A DNA stretch of 49,167 bases, taken from positions 65,768 to 114,934 of the forward strand of contig JACNLQ010000058.1 in assembly GCA_014381415.1 (NCBI GenBank), read 5' to 3'. Below, in pieces: positions 8,872 to 16,368 of the stretch (position 1 is the first letter of the stretch; every line of letters begins with the position of its first letter). This stretch comes from Fidelibacterota bacterium. GTDB taxonomy: Bacteria; Fidelibacterota; Marinisomatia; SCGC-AAA003-L08; D37C17. The position numbers and the translations under genes were made by a program. The notes under the pieces are model-generated. The model did no database searches, had not been told where the DNA came from, and saw nothing but the letters and a program-made list of their open reading frames with translations.

Positions 8872-9483
8872 TTAAACAGTATTATATATAAAGGTGCAAT
8901 TATTTGCACTGCTTTAGCGACTTTAATTATAGCCAACGATACCTTAAGCGTTAATATAGACAGCAGTAATATTATTTGGACAGGTAGAAAAGTAACGGGT
9001 GAGCATTCCGGTACCTTGAAATTGGCAGATGGCTGGGTAATTTTGCAGAAAGATTCCATTATTGGCGGAAAATTAATTTTTGATATGAGCAGTATTCAAA
9101 ATACTGATATTGAGTCGCCAGAATGGAAAGCAAAACTTGAGCAGCATTTAATGAATGAAGATTTCTTCTTTGTAGATTCCTTTCCAAACGCTATTCTGGA
9201 AATAAAAGATCATGTACAAGTTAAAGATGATAAAGCAGGGCAAAGTAACCAAATATTTGCTGACTTAACCATTAGGGGAATCACCCACCCAATAAATTTG
9301 CCTCTTGAAATTTCTCAAAATGATTCCAGTTATAGTGCAGAAGGTACCATTGACATTAATCGTACTCTATTTAATATCCAATATAAATCCGGTACATTTT
9401 TTGAAGACTTGGGTGATAGAATGATTTATGATGATTTTACTGTTCAATTTTCACTGCAGGCTAAGGTGATTAAGAACAATTAA
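8869..9483 (+). CDS. YceI-family protein with probable ATT start
   Basis: About 204 residues. The fold markers of YceI (isoprenoid/lipid-binding lipocalin-like barrel) are present: IIWTGRKVTGEHSGTLKL, GGKLIFDMSSIQNTD, LEQHLMNEDFFFVDSFPNA, FADLTIRGITHPINLP and GTIDINRTLFNIQY. The frame stays open upstream of a TTG at 9016, which would cut off the first two strands. Extending it gives a plausible signal peptide (LNSIIYKGAIICTALATLIIA) reached from ATT at 8869, 7 bases after GGAGGG. No ATG, GTG or TTG exists between the upstream TAA (8836) and 9016. The start is therefore either a rare ATT codon or a sequence error. Probably periplasmic. Confidence 0.85.
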   Translation: MLNSIIYKGAIICTALATLIIANDTLSVNIDSSNIIWTGRKVTGEHSGTLKLADGWVILQKDSIIGGKLIFDMSSIQNTDIESPEWKAKLEQHLMNEDFFFVDSFPNAILEIKDHVQVKDDKAGQSNQIFADLTIRGITHPINLPLEISQNDSSYSAEGTIDINRTLFNIQYKSGTFFEDLGDRMIYDDFTVQFSLQAKVIKNN

Positions 9484-9484
9484 A

Positions 9485-9515
9485 TTTGTGACGAGTGCCA
9501 CTCGGGTTCTTTTGC
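9485..9515 (+). promoter_or_regulatory. Possible FCB-type promoter of the 1549-aa protein gene
   Basis: TTTG at 9485-9488, then 18 bases, then TTCTTTTGC at 9507-9515, which partly matches the Bacteroidetes TTTG / TAnnTTTG promoter. It lies about 50 bases before the ATG at 9563. The -7 element lacks the conserved TA. Confidence 0.3.
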
Positions 9516-9562
9516 AGAGAGAGGTATATTTGAGAAACAATTTAGGTAAATAATTAAAAAAA

Positions 9563-12500
9563 ATGCAAAATAATTTGAAAATGAGATTAAAAAATATAAT
9601 GGCAGTGACATTATTATTCCTCTCTATTGGTATCATTTCTGCCAATACTCTTAGCCTTGAATCTAATAATGATGGCACTTGGAATGTAAACTTTTCCAGT
9701 GATACTGATATTGGTGGATTTCAATTTAATGTTGATGATGCTACTGTAAATAGTGCATCTGGTGGTGAAGCAGGAGCTAACGGGTTTATGGTTTCAACAG
9801 CTGGATCATTGGTTCTTGGATTTTCACTTACAGGAGCTACAATCCCTGCAGGAAGTGGAACATTGATTGAATTAAGTGTAACTGGTACTCCCAGTGGTTT
9901 GAGTAATATTATTATGTCAGATGCTGACGGGAACCAAATTGATTTTACTTATTTACCCAGTGAGGGTGACGAACCAGCTGAATTTGCATTTAATCAATCT
10001 CCCCTGCAGGCTGGGTATTTCTTTGCTGAAGTTACACTAAATGGAAATGCAATAGAATCTGACGATTGGGTAGGTGTCTTTAATGGTGATATTTGTGTGG
10101 GTGCCCGTCAATGGGATATTTCTGAGTGTGGTGGCGGGGTTTGTGATGTTATTGCCATGGGAAACGACGGTCAGGAATATTCAATAGGGTACTGCAACAC
10201 AGGTGATATTCCCAGTTTTAAAATTTACGATACTTCCGAAAATATATACTATGATGCCACACCAACAGAAGAATTTGCTTGGTCAAATAATGGATTTAAC
10301 CTCATAGATGGACTTTCAAATGAAGCTTCAATAGCTGGTTGCACAAACCCAGATGCCTGCAATTATAATTCTAATGCTACTGAAGATGATGGCTCTTGTA
10401 TTTTTGCTGAAAATAATTATGACTGTTATGGAAATTGCGTAGTAGAAATAGATTGTAGTGGTGAATGCGGAGGGTCAGCTGAATTGGATGAATGCGGTAT
10501 ATGTGATGGAGATGGAATTCCAGAAGGAGAATGTGATTGTAATAACAATGTAGAGGACTGTGCAGGTGTTTGTGGTGGAGATGCAGCATTAGATGACTGT
10601 GGTGTATGTAATGGTGGTAATGCAGATGATTTAGGTTGTGGCTGTTTTGAAGCTGGACCTTCTGGCTGTGATAATGAGTGTGGTTCAACATCTGAAAATG
10701 ACTGTGCAGGTGTTTGTGGTGGAGATGCAGCATTAGATGACTGTGGTGTATGTAATGGTGGTAATGCAGATGATTTAGGTTGTGGCTGTTTTGAAGCTGG
10801 ACCTTCTGGCTGTGATAATGAGTGTGGTTCAACATCTGAAAATGACTGTGCTGGTGAATGTGGTGGGAATGCTGAATTAGATTCCTGTGGAGTTTGCGAA
10901 GGTGAAGATGCCGATGATTTGGGGTGCGGATGTTTCAATCCTGCACCCGAAACTTATTATATGGATAATGACGGAGATGGATTGGGTTCCGGTGAAGGCC
11001 AGGATTTTTGCAGTGATCCAGGTGCAGGCTGGGTAGATAATAATTTAGACGATGATGATACCTGTTCGGGTATTGTAGATGATTGTGGTATCTGCAATGG
11101 GAATAATGAAAATGATTTGGGATGTGGCTGTTTTGAACCAGCACCATCGGGCTGTGATAATGAATGTGGATCATCCTTAGAAAATGATGATTGTGGAGTT
11201 TGTGGTGGTGATAATTCATCATGTGCCGACTGTACCGGTGTACCTAACGGAGAATCTGCAGAAGATAATTGCGGAACTTGTGATGATGATCCAAATAATG
11301 ACTGTACTCAAGACTGTAATGGTGATTGGGGCGGTGCTGCTGAAGTTGATGAATGTGGTATTTGTAATGGTAATGGTGCTAATGCAGAATGTTGGGATGG
11401 AGAATTTGTTTGTAATTTATCGGAGTGTAGTGATATGCCCAGTGATTCCCCCTTTACATATAATCAGTCCACTCTTCAGGCTTTTTATTATTTTGAGACG
11501 GTTGCTATTAATGGAATAACAGTTGAAAGCGAGGATTGGGTAGGTGCTTTTAATGGTGATATTTGTGTAGGAGCCCGGAAATGGGATACATCACTATGCG
11601 GCAATGGTATCTGCGATGTGCCAGTAATGGGTGATGATGGAACAGAAGTTACAGTTGGGTATATGAACACAGGTGAATATCCCTCATTTAAAATATATGA
11701 CGCATCTGAAAATACCTATTATAATGCAGTTCCAGCTAATGATGAAGCCTGGGCAAATTTTGCTCTGTATATCATCCCCAGTTTGAACGGAGGGGTTTTG
11801 GGCTGTACAGATTCAAATGCCTGTAACTTTGATGCCGATGCCACCATTGATAATGGCAGCTGTACATTTGCTGAAGTAAATTTTGATTGTAATGGCGACT
11901 GCATAGTTGAAATAGATTGTACCGGTGAATGCGGAGGCGGCGCTATAATCGATGAATGTGGAATATGTGGTGGTACTGGAATACCTGATGGCGAATGTGA
12001 CTGTGAAGGAAACGTTGAAGATTGCGCTGGAGTTTGTGACGGCTCGGCTGAAACAGATGCGTGTGGAGATTGCAATGGAGATGGTCCTCCAGTAGGTTAT
12101 ACCTGTGAAGGTACTCCTGAACTATTAGCCTATAATCAATCAACCCTACAGGCATTTTATTACTTTAATTTTGTTACTCTAAATGGAATTTCCCTTGAGA
12201 GTGATGATTGGGTGGGTGCTTTTAATGGTGAAATCTGTGTGGGTTCTCGTAAATGGGATACCTCATTATGTAATAGTGGGGTGTGTGACGTACCTTTAAT
12301 GGGTTCAGATGATAATGAGTGGACTGATGGCTATATGCAACCAGGTAACATCCCAACTTTCAGGGTATTTGATGCCTCATCTAATGAATATTTTGAAGCT
12401 TTACCATCAGAAAATATTGAATGGAATATAAACGACATTTATGTACTGGATGCCCTGCAGGGTGGAATTTTAGGATGTACTGATAATGCTTCATGCAATT

Positions 12501-14212
12501 TTGACTCGGATGCAAACGTTGATGATGGCTCCTGTATTCTTCCTGATGAAAACTATGATTGTGATGGAAACTGTATTGCTGAAATTGACTGCGAAGGCGA
12601 GTGTGGCGGTAGTGCTGAAATTGATGAATGTGGTATCTGTAATGGTACTGGCGCAGATGAGGGATTTAACTGCAATGGAACCCCACTTGAATTTGTGTAC
12701 AATCAATCCAGTTTGCAGGCCTTTTATTATATAGATGAAGCCAATGATATGAATGGTAATCCCCTAACAGCTGAAGATTGGGTGGGTATTTTTAACGGTG
12801 AATCTTGTGTGGGTTCCCGCCAATGGGATTCGTCTTTATGTAATAGTGGTGTTTGTGATGTACCAGCTATGGGTGATGATGGATATGATTATTCAGAGGG
12901 ATATTTATTACCTGGTGATTATCCCAGTTTTAAAATTTATGATTATTCAGAAGGTGAATATTTTGATGCTTACCCTTCTGAAAACTTTCCATTCGAAAAT
13001 GCAGCTATATATAATGTAAATGAGTTGGTGCTTGATTTTAGCTATAGCATTCCCCTACATCAATATAATAACTTAATGAGCTTTTATGTATTACCTGAGG
13101 ATAATTCAGTTGGTAATGTTATGTTGGATATTCAGGAAAATGTCATAGCAATATCTGGGGAAGCCACTTCTGCACAGTATTTCTTTGAAGAAGATTATTG
13201 GACAGGTACATTAATGAACCTGGATATTTCTTCTGGATTTTGGCTTAGAGTGGCTGAAGATGATACTCTTAATGGAAGTGGTCATAATTTTGATCCCAAT
13301 CGTATTTATAACCTTAATAGCGGTGCCAATCTTGTATCATTCCCCTCAACAGGTTCTGTAGGAATTTCTGCAGGGCTTCCAGATGAAATTGAAGATCATG
13401 TTTTAGCAGTATTAGGAGAAGGAATGTCCACAGTTAACTCTGGTGAAGGCTGGGAAGGTAGTTTATTAGAATTTAAGGCTCTCCACGGTTATTGGATTAT
13501 AACTGATGAAGAAATCAGTTTTAGCTATGATCTAGATTCATTGGAACCTTTGTCCAGAAAGGTTAACCCTTATTTGGCAGCTGAAGTACCTTTTGGGTTT
13601 GATTATATTCAGTCCACTCAACAAGCATTTTATTATGTGGAAGATATTGATCTAATTAATGGTGAAATTGAAAATGGTGATTGGCTATTTAGTTACTGTG
13701 GCAATACTGTGACTGGCGCCAGGCAATGGCTGGGTAGAACCGTTGATATTCCTGTTATGGGTGCTGAAGGTGATATAATGACTGCTGGATATTGCGGGAC
13801 AAATGATACCCCCCACTTTAAGCTTTTGAAATCCGTTAGTCAGGAATTGATTCCGCTTCAAGCGGAAACACCAACATGGCAACCAAATGGTATTTTCTTT
13901 TTAGGTAGTTTGCAGGAAACTGCACCAATACCAAATAAATTTGAATTCCATGCTGCCTATCCAAACCCATTCAACCCAATGACTCAATTAAGGTTTGAAG
14001 TACCAACGGAAGGTAATCTTGAAATTAGTATTTTTGATCTACGGGGGCAAAAAGTAGAAACACTTGTGAATGATTTTATCCAGCCGGGTGAGTACACCAC
14101 TAATTGGGATGCCAATAATGTAGCCAGCGGTGTTTACTTTGTTCATTTTACCGCATCAAGAGAAGGCAAAACACACATTTCTCAGATTCAAAAACTAATG
14201 TTGGTAAAATAA
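9563..14212 (+). CDS. Giant modular surface protein: cohesin-like, Cys-rich repeats, T9SS tail
   Basis: 1549 residues (ATG 9563; a second ATG at 9581 would give a shorter signal peptide). Residues about 25-135 resemble a cohesin fold (DIGGFQFNVDDAT ... IPAGSGTLIELSVTG). A module of about 95 residues (FNQSxLQAxYxF ... DDWVGxFNGDICVGARxWD ... PSFKIYDxSE) appears five times, starting near residues 139, 630, 855, 1044 and 1344. Between the first four copies lie cysteine-rich segments built from GCTxxxACNxxxxA...DGSC and CGGxAExDECGIC...GDC units, including an exact 48-residue tandem duplication. Residues 1170-1330 hold SGFWLRV- and HGYWIIT-like segments. The tail (YPNPFNPMTQLRFEVP ... SGVYFVHF ... 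LMLVK) is a T9SS-type sorting domain. It is probably displayed on, or released from, the cell surface. Followed by a strong terminator. Confidence 0.92.
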   Translation: MQNNLKMRLKNIMAVTLLFLSIGIISANTLSLESNNDGTWNVNFSSDTDIGGFQFNVDDATVNSASGGEAGANGFMVSTAGSLVLGFSLTGATIPAGSGTLIELSVTGTPSGLSNIIMSDADGNQIDFTYLPSEGDEPAEFAFNQSPLQAGYFFAEVTLNGNAIESDDWVGVFNGDICVGARQWDISECGGGVCDVIAMGNDGQEYSIGYCNTGDIPSFKIYDTSENIYYDATPTEEFAWSNNGFNLIDGLSNEASIAGCTNPDACNYNSNATEDDGSCIFAENNYDCYGNCVVEIDCSGECGGSAELDECGICDGDGIPEGECDCNNNVEDCAGVCGGDAALDDCGVCNGGNADDLGCGCFEAGPSGCDNECGSTSENDCAGVCGGDAALDDCGVCNGGNADDLGCGCFEAGPSGCDNECGSTSENDCAGECGGNAELDSCGVCEGEDADDLGCGCFNPAPETYYMDNDGDGLGSGEGQDFCSDPGAGWVDNNLDDDDTCSGIVDDCGICNGNNENDLGCGCFEPAPSGCDNECGSSLENDDCGVCGGDNSSCADCTGVPNGESAEDNCGTCDDDPNNDCTQDCNGDWGGAAEVDECGICNGNGANAECWDGEFVCNLSECSDMPSDSPFTYNQSTLQAFYYFETVAINGITVESEDWVGAFNGDICVGARKWDTSLCGNGICDVPVMGDDGTEVTVGYMNTGEYPSFKIYDASENTYYNAVPANDEAWANFALYIIPSLNGGVLGCTDSNACNFDADATIDNGSCTFAEVNFDCNGDCIVEIDCTGECGGGAIIDECGICGGTGIPDGECDCEGNVEDCAGVCDGSAETDACGDCNGDGPPVGYTCEGTPELLAYNQSTLQAFYYFNFVTLNGISLESDDWVGAFNGEICVGSRKWDTSLCNSGVCDVPLMGSDDNEWTDGYMQPGNIPTFRVFDASSNEYFEALPSENIEWNINDIYVLDALQGGILGCTDNASCNFDSDANVDDGSCILPDENYDCDGNCIAEIDCEGECGGSAEIDECGICNGTGADEGFNCNGTPLEFVYNQSSLQAFYYIDEANDMNGNPLTAEDWVGIFNGESCVGSRQWDSSLCNSGVCDVPAMGDDGYDYSEGYLLPGDYPSFKIYDYSEGEYFDAYPSENFPFENAAIYNVNELVLDFSYSIPLHQYNNLMSFYVLPEDNSVGNVMLDIQENVIAISGEATSAQYFFEEDYWTGTLMNLDISSGFWLRVAEDDTLNGSGHNFDPNRIYNLNSGANLVSFPSTGSVGISAGLPDEIEDHVLAVLGEGMSTVNSGEGWEGSLLEFKALHGYWIITDEEISFSYDLDSLEPLSRKVNPYLAAEVPFGFDYIQSTQQAFYYVEDIDLINGEIENGDWLFSYCGNTVTGARQWLGRTVDIPVMGAEGDIMTAGYCGTNDTPHFKLLKSVSQELIPLQAETPTWQPNGIFFLGSLQETAPIPNKFEFHAAYPNPFNPMTQLRFEVPTEGNLEISIFDLRGQKVETLVNDFIQPGEYTTNWDANNVASGVYFVHFTASREGKTHISQIQKLMLVK
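10557..10844 (+). repeat. Exact 144-bp tandem duplication inside the 1549-aa gene
   Basis: Bases 10557-10700 and 10701-10844 are identical by eye over all 144 positions, adding 48 residues (DCAGVCGGDAALDDCGVC...). Further degraded units of the same design occur on both sides. The perfect identity indicates a very recent copy-number change. Confidence 0.95.
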
Positions 14213-14251
14213 TTTATTTTCTCTAATATAATTTACTAACCACCTACTTTT

Positions 14252-14280
14252 ACAGCCCCTTTTATTAGGGGCTGTTTGTT
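14252..14280 (+). terminator. Rho-independent terminator after the 1549-aa gene
   Basis: ACAGCCCCT, a short T-rich loop, AGGGGCTGT, then TTGTT: a 9-bp perfect stem 40 bases beyond the stop codon. It separates the giant gene from the lipoprotein genes that follow. Confidence 0.85.
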
Positions 14281-14325
14281 ATAAAGAACTTTCTACACTA
14301 ACAATTTGTATATTAATTTTATACT

Positions 14326-14874
14326 ATGTATAAACTTTTAATATTTGCCTCTTTATTGCTTATCTCTAATTGCGGCAGAGAAACAAAAGATAAATGGTAT
14401 TTTCCGAAAAAAGAGTTTAAGCGCACCAAAAATCCCAATTATAAAAATTATTTTCCCCAGGCTGATTTATCAAAACAAGCAGATATAAAGGAAGAAATAA
14501 TTGAAAAAAATCTGTCTTCAGAACCTATTCCCTCTTTTACATCAATATCAAAAAAAGAGGATGTACCTGAAAAAGAAAAATCTGCCGGTATTTTTGATTT
14601 TCTGTTTGGAGGTACTGATTCTGAGAATACAGACTATTCTAATGAAGCGATATGCTCGGAAATTTTAGATATAAATAAAATAATCCTAGTGGAGCAGAAT
14701 CGAAAACTTGAACTACTCACAGATGAGAAGAGACAATTCATTGACCAAATAAATAGAATGGAAAAAAAAATCCAGAGGCAGAAAAATCAGAGGCAGGACA
14801 AACAACTATCCCTCGAAGCAGAAATCAATCGATTAAACAGACTCATTAAAATTTTATCTTCAGAGATAAAATAG
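14326..14874 (+). CDS. Lipoprotein with C-terminal coiled coil
   Basis: 182 residues with a lipoprotein signal (LLLISNC, Cys16). The middle is a charged, probably disordered linker (residues 20-90). A short GIFDFLFGG patch follows near residue 87. Residues about 115-182 have heptad-like spacing of hydrophobic residues (ILDINKIILVEQNRKLELL, LEAEINRLNRLIKILSSEI), which predicts a coiled coil. It could be an envelope-spanning or complex-forming subunit. It sits upstream of the propeller lipoprotein and TonB receptor with a 218-base gap, so co-transcription is possible but unproven. No family recognised. Confidence 0.75.
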   Translation: MYKLLIFASLLLISNCGRETKDKWYFPKKEFKRTKNPNYKNYFPQADLSKQADIKEEIIEKNLSSEPIPSFTSISKKEDVPEKEKSAGIFDFLFGGTDSENTDYSNEAICSEILDINKIILVEQNRKLELLTDEKRQFIDQINRMEKKIQRQKNQRQDKQLSLEAEINRLNRLIKILSSEIK

Positions 14875-15092
14875 AAATGATTATAATTATTAATTTAAGT
14901 TTAATTTTTTTTTATAAATTTAAAGACCGTTGTTTGATTATATATAATGATTCCGGTAATTTAACTTCCATCATAGGGCTAATATTTTTAATCGTAGATA
15001 ACAAATTAACTAAACAAGTGAACAATATCCGACTATTTGTTCATAACTTTTCATTATTTAATAATTCCGAAATGGTATAATTGGAGGCATAA

Positions 15093-16349
15093 ATGTATTT
15101 TAGGCAAATATATATCTTCATCTTAGCAACTAGTATTTTCACAACTGGTTGTCAAAAACTGGTAAATGACCCTGGTGGAGAGGACACGAATATTGAAGTA
15201 GATGAGGGGCTAAGTTATTGGGGAGGATCCTATAATGATTTTGGTCATGCTGTTGTGCAAACAGCTGATGGTGGATATGCAGTTGTTGGAAGTCAATATT
15301 CTACAACTACTCAAGAGGATCTCATGCTGGTTAAATTTAGTTCATCTTTAGTGTTTGAAAGTGATACCAGTTTTGGAGGTGACAATTCAGAATATAATAA
15401 TATTGCAAATGATTTGCAGCAAACAGCTGATGGTGGATATATTTTGGTTGGAAGTACTTTTAACGGCACCGATAATGATGTTTGGGTAGTTAAATATACT
15501 CCCCTTCTCACTTTATCTTGGCAGGATACTATAAAAGGTGCCTATAACGACATTGGAAATTCCATTCAACAAACACTGGATGGAAGTTATGTAGTTTGTG
15601 GAACTTCGCATGACGGTAATGATGAAGACATAATGCTTTGGAAGATCGCAACTGATGGTTCAAGTCATGAGGTTGTATATTCTGAGACAACTGATAATGG
15701 AACAAGAGATTTTGGGAATTATGCTCAACAAACAGACGATGGTGGATATATTATCGTAGGAAAAAGCCAAACCTCCACTAATGGAAATGATATTAGGTTA
15801 ATCAAATTAAATGTAAACAGTGGAACGGTTAGTGTTGGCTTCGATTCTACTTATGCCATAGCTGATGGTAATTATAATGATGAAGGAATTTTTGTTCAAC
15901 AAACATCTGATAATGGGTATATAGTAGTAGGAAATTACTGGGCAAGTGGGTATGGGCAAAATAATGTATTTGTTTTAAAAACTGATTTTCAGGGAGCAGA
16001 TGCCAATACTTCTATTGCAACATTTGGTGGTGGTTTTAACGACTTTGGAAATTGTGTGAGACAAACAGAAGATGGGGGATTTATTATTGTTGGTAGTAAA
16101 CTCGCACAATCTACAACAAATGAAGATGTTTGGGTTTTAAAGTTGACTTATGACCTTTCTACAGAATGGGATTATACCTATGGTGGAAGTGCTGATGATA
16201 TCGGTACCTCTATTAGTCAAACTACAGATGGTGGATATATTATTACAGGCAATACCTACTCATATGGTAATCAAAGTGAAATTATTTTATTGAAAATTGA
16301 CGGTTCTGGAGTAATTCAAGACCTTTCTAATTCAACAAGTAGCGAATAA
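15093..16349 (+). CDS. Seven-bladed beta-propeller lipoprotein (QTxDGGY repeats)
   Basis: 418 residues with a lipobox IFTTGC. Seven repeats of about 52-58 residues each contain the core QTxDGGYxxVG followed by a DVWVLKL-like strand (QTADGGYAVVG, QTADGGYILVG, QTLDGSYVVCG, QTDDGGYIIVG, QTSDNGYIVVG, QTEDGGFIIVG, QTTDGGYIITG). Seven copies fit a closed seven-bladed propeller. A good ribosome binding site (TTGGAGGC) precedes the ATG. The gene ends 19 bases before the TonB-dependent receptor, so the two almost certainly share a transcript. A surface lipoprotein cooperating with the receptor, as SusD-like proteins do with SusC, is a reasonable idea but is only inferred from the context. Confidence 0.85.
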   Translation: MYFRQIYIFILATSIFTTGCQKLVNDPGGEDTNIEVDEGLSYWGGSYNDFGHAVVQTADGGYAVVGSQYSTTTQEDLMLVKFSSSLVFESDTSFGGDNSEYNNIANDLQQTADGGYILVGSTFNGTDNDVWVVKYTPLLTLSWQDTIKGAYNDIGNSIQQTLDGSYVVCGTSHDGNDEDIMLWKIATDGSSHEVVYSETTDNGTRDFGNYAQQTDDGGYIIVGKSQTSTNGNDIRLIKLNVNSGTVSVGFDSTYAIADGNYNDEGIFVQQTSDNGYIVVGNYWASGYGQNNVFVLKTDFQGADANTSIATFGGGFNDFGNCVRQTEDGGFIIVGSKLAQSTTNEDVWVLKLTYDLSTEWDYTYGGSADDIGTSISQTTDGGYIITGNTYSYGNQSEIILLKIDGSGVIQDLSNSTSSE

Positions 16350-16368
16350 TTTATTTTTAATAATAAAT

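Noticed and set aside
9491-9506. Hairpin CGAGT-GCC-ACTCG as terminator of the YceI gene
   Set aside because: The stem is only five pairs and no T-run follows directly; the same bases form the spacer of a possible promoter.
10377-10938. Long open frames on the minus strand rich in His/Leu or Pro/Ser/Gln
   Set aside because: They are the reverse of the low-complexity cysteine, glycine and aspartate codons of the 1549-aa gene, and have no ribosome binding site.
14877-15080. Short open frame in the gap before the propeller lipoprotein
   Set aside because: Its composition simply reflects AT-rich DNA (Ile, Asn, Leu, Phe); no convincing ribosome binding site or domain.
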